Shown here: in pieces, positions 59,967 to 64,000 of the stretch | Numbering within the stretch: position 1 is the first letter of the stretch | Layout: every line of letters starts with the position of its first letter | Source: Flavobacterium tagetis | GTDB lineage: Bacteria; Bacteroidota; Bacteroidia; Flavobacteriales; Flavobacteriaceae | DNA length: 64,000 bases | NCBI RefSeq assembly: GCF_016735615.1 | Contig: NZ_JAERSF010000003.1 | Coordinates: 124,001-188,000, forward strand | Direction: 5' to 3' | Notes under the pieces: model-generated | The model's input: only the letters and a program-made list of their open reading frames with translations | Told to the model about the DNA's origin: nothing | The model's database searches: none | Made by a program: the position numbers and the translations under genes

Positions 59967-60401
59967 CTATTGAACATTATAATCCACATATTCTTTTACT
60001 CTTTCGCCCATTAAAAACATTTTTTTCTTGGCAAAGTGAATAGAAAATTGAGAATAATACCATTCTTCACTATCGTTTGGCCTGTACCAAAATGTGTAAG
60101 ACGCACTATTGAATCCTTCTTTAAAAACAGGAACACCTTCATCTGTACATTCGATTCCCCAATTGATTTTTTGTTTGGTTAAATCTTCAGCTTGAATAAA
60201 ACCTGTTCCATCTGGATTTAAAACTGTAATAGGCTGTTTTTGATTTAAAGGAGCGTAAGTTCCTTGAACTGGATATCCAATTGTAGTCGTAATATAACGT
60301 TCTTTTGAATTGTAAGTAATCTGATCTACGTGAACTTGCGAATGTGATGGCGTAACAGCAATAAATAAGCTGAAAACAAAAAGTAATTTTAAAAATTTCA
60401 T
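59967..60401 (-). CDS. Secreted hypothetical protein, 144 aa
   Basis: Signal peptide MKFLKLLFVFSLFIAVTPSHSQ, then a beta-rich domain with repeated aromatic residues (KINWGIECTDEGVPVFKEG, YTFWYRPNDSEEWYYSQFS). Two conserved cysteines are not evident. Function unknown. A DUF-type envelope protein of Flavobacteria is likely; the gene stands alone. Confidence 0.65.
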   Translation of the reverse strand: MKFLKLLFVFSLFIAVTPSHSQVHVDQITYNSKERYITTTIGYPVQGTYAPLNQKQPITVLNPDGTGFIQAEDLTKQKINWGIECTDEGVPVFKEGFNSASYTFWYRPNDSEEWYYSQFSIHFAKKKMFLMGERVKEYVDYNVQ

Positions 60402-60545
60402 TCTATGTAGGTTTAAGTGTTTTTGGGCCGAAAAAATCGAGTGGCTGATTTTTTACTGGGCGAATATAATCCAATTTTTTTATAGAATGGAAGCTTAAAA
60501 ATACAAGAATGAAATTTTTATGTTTTATTTATTTTAAGTAAGTTT

Positions 60546-62954
60546 TTACTCTGTAGAAAACTGATTTTCGAGTAATTTTTCTTTAAAATCAGATCTGAAA
60601 GTGTAGGCAAAAGTAATCATCAAAGCACGTGTATCTGATTTGTTGGTTCGGTGATTGCTAAACAAAAGGGTATTGTTTTTATAACCGCTTTCTAAAGTGT
60701 TGAACATATCGGTGACAACCAAACCTAATCTAGCATTTCCTTTTCCTAATTTTTGCTGAAATCCCATATCAACATTGTAAATCGGAATTCTTTTTCCTTG
60801 CGGAGTTGCAACTGCAGAATTGTAATTTCCTATAATCTGAAGTTTTCCACCCTTCCACGGAACAAAATTATTAATTATTTTTCCATACCAGCTGAAAGCG
60901 CTGTTTACAATATCTTGTGCCTGCGGTAAATTGTCTGCATTGATGTTTTGCTGAAAAGCTGTCAAACTAATATTAGCATCATAAAAGCCAACTGGTTTAA
61001 GGGTGAAAATTGTTTCTAAACCATATGTAACAGTACTTCCAATATTTTGTGGCTGAAGTAAAATTACGCCATTGTCCAAAAGCTGTGCATATTGTCTAAT
61101 TGCATCAGTTGCATTTCTGTAAAAGGCATTGGTTGAAAAGGAATAATTTTTCCAGTTTTTGTTATAGCTCATTTCAGCAATATGAATGATTTCCGGTTTT
61201 AAGTACGGATTTCCTCCATGCGGATTCAGGGCATCTGTAATGTCAATAAACGGATTTAAATCATCTAGATCAGGACGATTAATTCGTTTGCTATATCCTA
61301 GTTTGATAAATTCATCTGACTTTAAATTCAACTGTAAAGAAGCCGATGGAAAGATTTTTAAATAATTATTGCTGAATCGGTCACTATTATTTTGCGTCGC
61401 TCCGGCATTAGAAACATTTTCTGCACGCAAACCTAAATTGTATTTCCATTTCGGATTTTCGCTGTCGCCAATATAAGAATTCATCAGGCCATAAACGGCA
61501 TTTATCTGTTCGTTAAATTTAAAAGTATTACTCGCTAACGGATTTACGACATATTCGCCATTAATCATATCAGCACTTTCAAAATCTGAATTAAAAAATC
61601 TGAAAGTTCCTTTGTAACCCGTTTCTATGATTGATTTTTCAGAAACTGGAAAAGTATAATTTACAATAGCATTAGAAATATTTTGATTTTCGTAATTGTG
61701 TGTTCGCTCTAATTGTGCGTCGCCAATCTGCTGCTGATATTCATCGTAATTATAAGTATCAATATCAGTGTTTTCTTTGTGTTTTCCGAAAGAAGAAGTA
61801 ACTGAGGTATTTAAACTTTTTCGGTCATCATCAAATTTGCGATCATAAGTAAAAGCAAGTTCACCAACTTTTGAACGTTCCAGTTCTAAAGAATGTCTTC
61901 TGTTGCTGGAGTAAAATGCATTGGAGCTTGTGTTTACTTGTGTATATAAAGTTTCATCATTGTCTTGAGTTTCAATATTTCCCAATGCTTCAAAAGAAAA
62001 GCTGTTTTTTTCATTTGGAGAAAAATCGATATTTAATTTCAAATTCTGCAGACCTTCAGTTCGTTCGTCATTTCTATTTTGATGAATATAATGCTCATCA
62101 TCAATAAAATAATTTGTTCGGTCGGCATTTATTTTTTTTGTTCTTCCTGCAAAACGATTATCATATCCTAAACCAAAATTCCATTTTTCTGTTTTATGAT
62201 TAAATAGAACAGAACTATTGACTCTTCCTTTTGCTCCAAAACCTGCACCTAAAGCTACGGCACCATTTGTACCGCTTAGGTTGTTCTTTTTAAGCTTTAT
62301 ATTGATAATGCCACTTTCGGCATTGGCATCATATTTAGCGGTTGGACTGGTAATAATTTCAATGCTTTCAATACTGCTCGCCGCAATTTGATCCATGTTG
62401 GTAATAGCAGAATTTTTTCCATTTATCAAAATCATAGGAGATTTTCCTCTCAACGTAATACCTCCTTCGGCATCAACGGCAACAGTTGGAATGCTTTTTA
62501 GCATATCTGTGGCGGTTCCTCCTGTTTGCGAAATATTCGAAACAGCATTAAAAACAAAACCCTCATTAGTTTTCTGGATCTGTTTTTTCTGTGAGTTTAC
62601 AACAACGGTATTAAGTTGATTGGCATCTTCTTGTAAAGTAATTATACCAAGTGAAATGGCATTGCCCGTATATTTTATTTTTTTAGAATTCGTTTTAAAA
62701 CCTATAAGTTTAAACTGAAGCAGATAATCTCCTGGGGTTAGATTTTCTAAAAAGAAATTTCCAGAAGCATCTGTTACACTATAATTAACTGTTTTTGTTG
62801 AATCGATAGCATTTTTTAAAATAACATCAACAAATTCTACTGGATTTTTTCCGTCAGTAACAGTTCCTTGTAAAGAAGTTTTTTGACCAAATGTAAACTG
62901 GCTTGTAAGAATTATTAAAGCAATAAGGGCTGTATTTTGAATCATTTTTTTCAT
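60546..62954 (-). CDS. TonB-dependent outer-membrane beta-barrel protein
   Basis: 802 aa. Signal peptide (residues 1-23), CarboxypepD_reg-like domain at about 26-100 (LQGTVTDGKNPVEFVDVILK), plug at about 130-225 (VSNISQTGGTATDMLKSIPT, LRGKSPMILINGKNSAI, AKYDANAESGIINIKLKKN), then the barrel. It is of the same family as the receptor at 1672-4125, and the two share the motif pattern SARYDAEGGSGIINIILKKG / AKYDANAESGIINIKLKKN. The C-terminus ends in charged residues after TFAYTFRSDF. Confidence 0.87.
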   Translation of the reverse strand: MKKMIQNTALIALIILTSQFTFGQKTSLQGTVTDGKNPVEFVDVILKNAIDSTKTVNYSVTDASGNFFLENLTPGDYLLQFKLIGFKTNSKKIKYTGNAISLGIITLQEDANQLNTVVVNSQKKQIQKTNEGFVFNAVSNISQTGGTATDMLKSIPTVAVDAEGGITLRGKSPMILINGKNSAITNMDQIAASSIESIEIITSPTAKYDANAESGIINIKLKKNNLSGTNGAVALGAGFGAKGRVNSSVLFNHKTEKWNFGLGYDNRFAGRTKKINADRTNYFIDDEHYIHQNRNDERTEGLQNLKLNIDFSPNEKNSFSFEALGNIETQDNDETLYTQVNTSSNAFYSSNRRHSLELERSKVGELAFTYDRKFDDDRKSLNTSVTSSFGKHKENTDIDTYNYDEYQQQIGDAQLERTHNYENQNISNAIVNYTFPVSEKSIIETGYKGTFRFFNSDFESADMINGEYVVNPLASNTFKFNEQINAVYGLMNSYIGDSENPKWKYNLGLRAENVSNAGATQNNSDRFSNNYLKIFPSASLQLNLKSDEFIKLGYSKRINRPDLDDLNPFIDITDALNPHGGNPYLKPEIIHIAEMSYNKNWKNYSFSTNAFYRNATDAIRQYAQLLDNGVILLQPQNIGSTVTYGLETIFTLKPVGFYDANISLTAFQQNINADNLPQAQDIVNSAFSWYGKIINNFVPWKGGKLQIIGNYNSAVATPQGKRIPIYNVDMGFQQKLGKGNARLGLVVTDMFNTLESGYKNNTLLFSNHRTNKSDTRALMITFAYTFRSDFKEKLLENQFSTE

Positions 62955-63187
62955 GAGACAAAGATATTTATCGAATGAAATGAAGCCTTATAAACAGCCT
63001 TAAGATATCATTAAGCTATTCTTATATGTTAATTAGAGTATGGTTAATGGATTAAAAAACAGGAATTTTCCCCTTTGAAAAACAGTAGTTTACCTTGTGA
63101 AATCAAATTTAGCTTGTTCTAATTTTACCTCAATCAAATGCGTAAGCCGAAAAGCAAAAGAGTAGGTACAAATTAAATCATGAAATT

Positions 63188-63472
63188 ATGGAAACTGCTT
63201 TATTTTTAGCAATGGGCTGGTGCGGAACCAAGTACCCAGGCTGGTGGAGACGTTTTTGGAAAAATCCGCCACCACCTCCAGATCCAGAACCTTGGTGGAC
63301 AATTGCATTAATCGGAATTGGTTTGGTAGCAGGAGCTGCCGGCGGATTATTCTTTAGTAGTGCCATCGCGGAAAATCAATTTTTTGCAGGTCAAAATGCA
63401 GTTGCTTCAGGGCTGTTTGCTTTTGGTGCTTCAAATGTTGTAACCGGTATTGCTTCTAGTTTTAGAAGTTAA
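63188..63472 (+). CDS. Small membrane protein, 94 aa
   Basis: ATG at 63188. A Trp/Pro-rich start (GWCGTKYPGWWRRFWKNPPP) leads into one glycine-rich hydrophobic segment (TIALIGIGLVAGAAGGLFFS). A second weaker hydrophobic stretch ends near GASNVVTGIASSF. No family recognised, and the unusual tryptophan content makes it distinctive. A GC-rich patch here contrasts with its surroundings. Confidence 0.6.
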   Translation: METALFLAMGWCGTKYPGWWRRFWKNPPPPPDPEPWWTIALIGIGLVAGAAGGLFFSSAIAENQFFAGQNAVASGLFAFGASNVVTGIASSFRS

Positions 63473-63557
63473 AAAAAATGCTTCGACTTAGGGATAGCGT
63501 CGGAGCATTTTTTTATTTAGGTATTTTTTCGCATCGAATTTCACGAAGTTACTTTTC

Positions 63558-63630
63558 GCCACAGATTAAAGGATTAAAATGATTTTTTTTTAAGTAAAAT
63601 AAAATCTGCGATAATCTTTTAATCTGTGGC
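63558..63630. repeat. Inverted repeat GCCACAGATTAAAGGATTA
   Basis: 63558-63576 and the near-complement at 63612-63630 (18 of 19 matching) can fold into a hairpin. Same text family as at 41210, 56281 and inside 37415-37518. Confidence 0.75.
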
Positions 63631-63674
63631 TATAAAAAAAGAATTAGTGAAAATTAGTGTAATTCGTGGCATAT

Positions 63675-63708
63675 AAAAAAAACGCCCGATAAATTCGGGC
63701 GCTTTTTG
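63675..63708 (-). terminator. Intrinsic terminator after purL
   Basis: Stem CGCCCGA / TCGGGCG, 16 nt beyond the purL stop. An A-run on the plus strand gives a T-run for minus-strand transcripts. Confidence 0.82.
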
Positions 63709-63723
63709 TAAAAATATATTTTC

Positions 63724-64000
63724 TTAGTTTTTCTCAATCCATTTTCTTGCATTGACAAAAGCTTCATGCCAAGGCGTAACCTCGTCATTTCTATCTTTTG
63801 GATAATGCGCCCAGTTCCATTGGAAAGTCGAACGCTCAATATGAGGCATCATCACCAAATGTCTTCCTGTTTTATCACACATCATAGCCGTGTTGTAGTC
63901 AGAACCATTAGGATTTGCAGGATATCCTTCGTAAGCGTATTTAGAAACAATGTTGTATTGGTCTTCTGCATAAGGTAATTTGAATTTACCTTCTCCGTGA
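63724..64000 (-). CDS. purL: Phosphoribosylformylglycinamidine synthase, C-terminal end only
   Basis: 92 codons from the right edge to TAA at 63726-63724. The fragment is the end of the class I glutamine amidotransferase domain: it starts HGEGKFKLPYAED, continues EGYPANPNGSDYNTAMMCDKTG and contains HLVMMPHIERSTFQWNWAHY with the histidine and glutamate of the catalytic triad (PHIER). This matches the C-terminus of large PurL enzymes, which make FGAM in purine synthesis. Confidence 0.88.
   Translation of the reverse strand, partial: HGEGKFKLPYAEDQYNIVSKYAYEGYPANPNGSDYNTAMMCDKTGRHLVMMPHIERSTFQWNWAHYPKDRNDEVTPWHEAFVNARKWIEKN

Overview
The window looks like a chromosome segment of a Flavobacterium-like member of the Bacteroidota. 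Evidence: AT-rich DNA, TAnnTTTG -7 promoter boxes with weak or absent Shine-Dalgarno sequences, SusC/TonB-type outer-membrane barrels with CarboxypepD_reg-like N-termini, a KUP transporter, DUF4251 and META-domain envelope proteins, and many dispersed intergenic repeats. Both ends cut genes: fumC on the left and purL on the right, both on the minus strand.

From 1 to 38 kb the content is mostly ordinary core metabolism and envelope genes. It includes fumarase, a TonB-type receptor, an ArsC-like reductase, a CPBP protease with MenE, an RsmB-type rRNA methyltransferase, Kup, an ECF sigma operon, IlvE, MnmD, a divergent oxyR/dps pair, a SulP transporter next to a beta-carbonic anhydrase, a LETM1-like protein, SodC lipoprotein and a GH18 chitinase. 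A fatty-acid beta-oxidation operon (acyl-CoA dehydrogenase, thiolase, HCDH/ECH fusion, MarR) has a four-helix-bundle gene lodged inside it. A WYL-domain regulator and an HD hydrolase end this part.

From about 38.2 to 56.9 kb is an accessory island that appears devoted to RNA damage, repair and conflict. It holds: a non-coding array of five copies of a 20-nt motif (GGTCAA-N7-TTACTTC); a tRNA-Lys(UUU) gene that becomes a perfect cloverleaf only if a 45-nt insert in its anticodon stem is removed, the insert carrying one copy of the motif; a RING/zinc-ribbon plus TerD-like protein of the MXAN_6230/SCO0854 type; an RtcB RNA ligase; a TatD nuclease; a DUF434 protein with a PIN/NYN-like domain; an OLD-family ATPase/TOPRIM nuclease; a small protein that may have a ubiquitin-like fold; a 1688-aa DUF4132 protein; two tiny transcription units; a tRNA-Pro(UGG)-like gene with an odd D-arm; and a DEDDh exonuclease. 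Four copies of one palindromic promoter element (TRCGCAAAATAAYYGCGYAG followed 12-13 nt later by TTTG) precede the array (two copies), rtcB and the 55.3-kb small-gene cluster. This suggests one dispersed regulon. My inference is that the interrupted tRNA and motif array are substrates, sensors or guides for the RtcB system. No function is shown by sequence alone.

From 57 to 64 kb ordinary genes return: a phytanoyl-CoA dioxygenase family protein, a long-chain acyl-CoA ligase, a small secreted protein, a second TonB-type outer-membrane barrel, a small membrane protein and the 3' end of purL.
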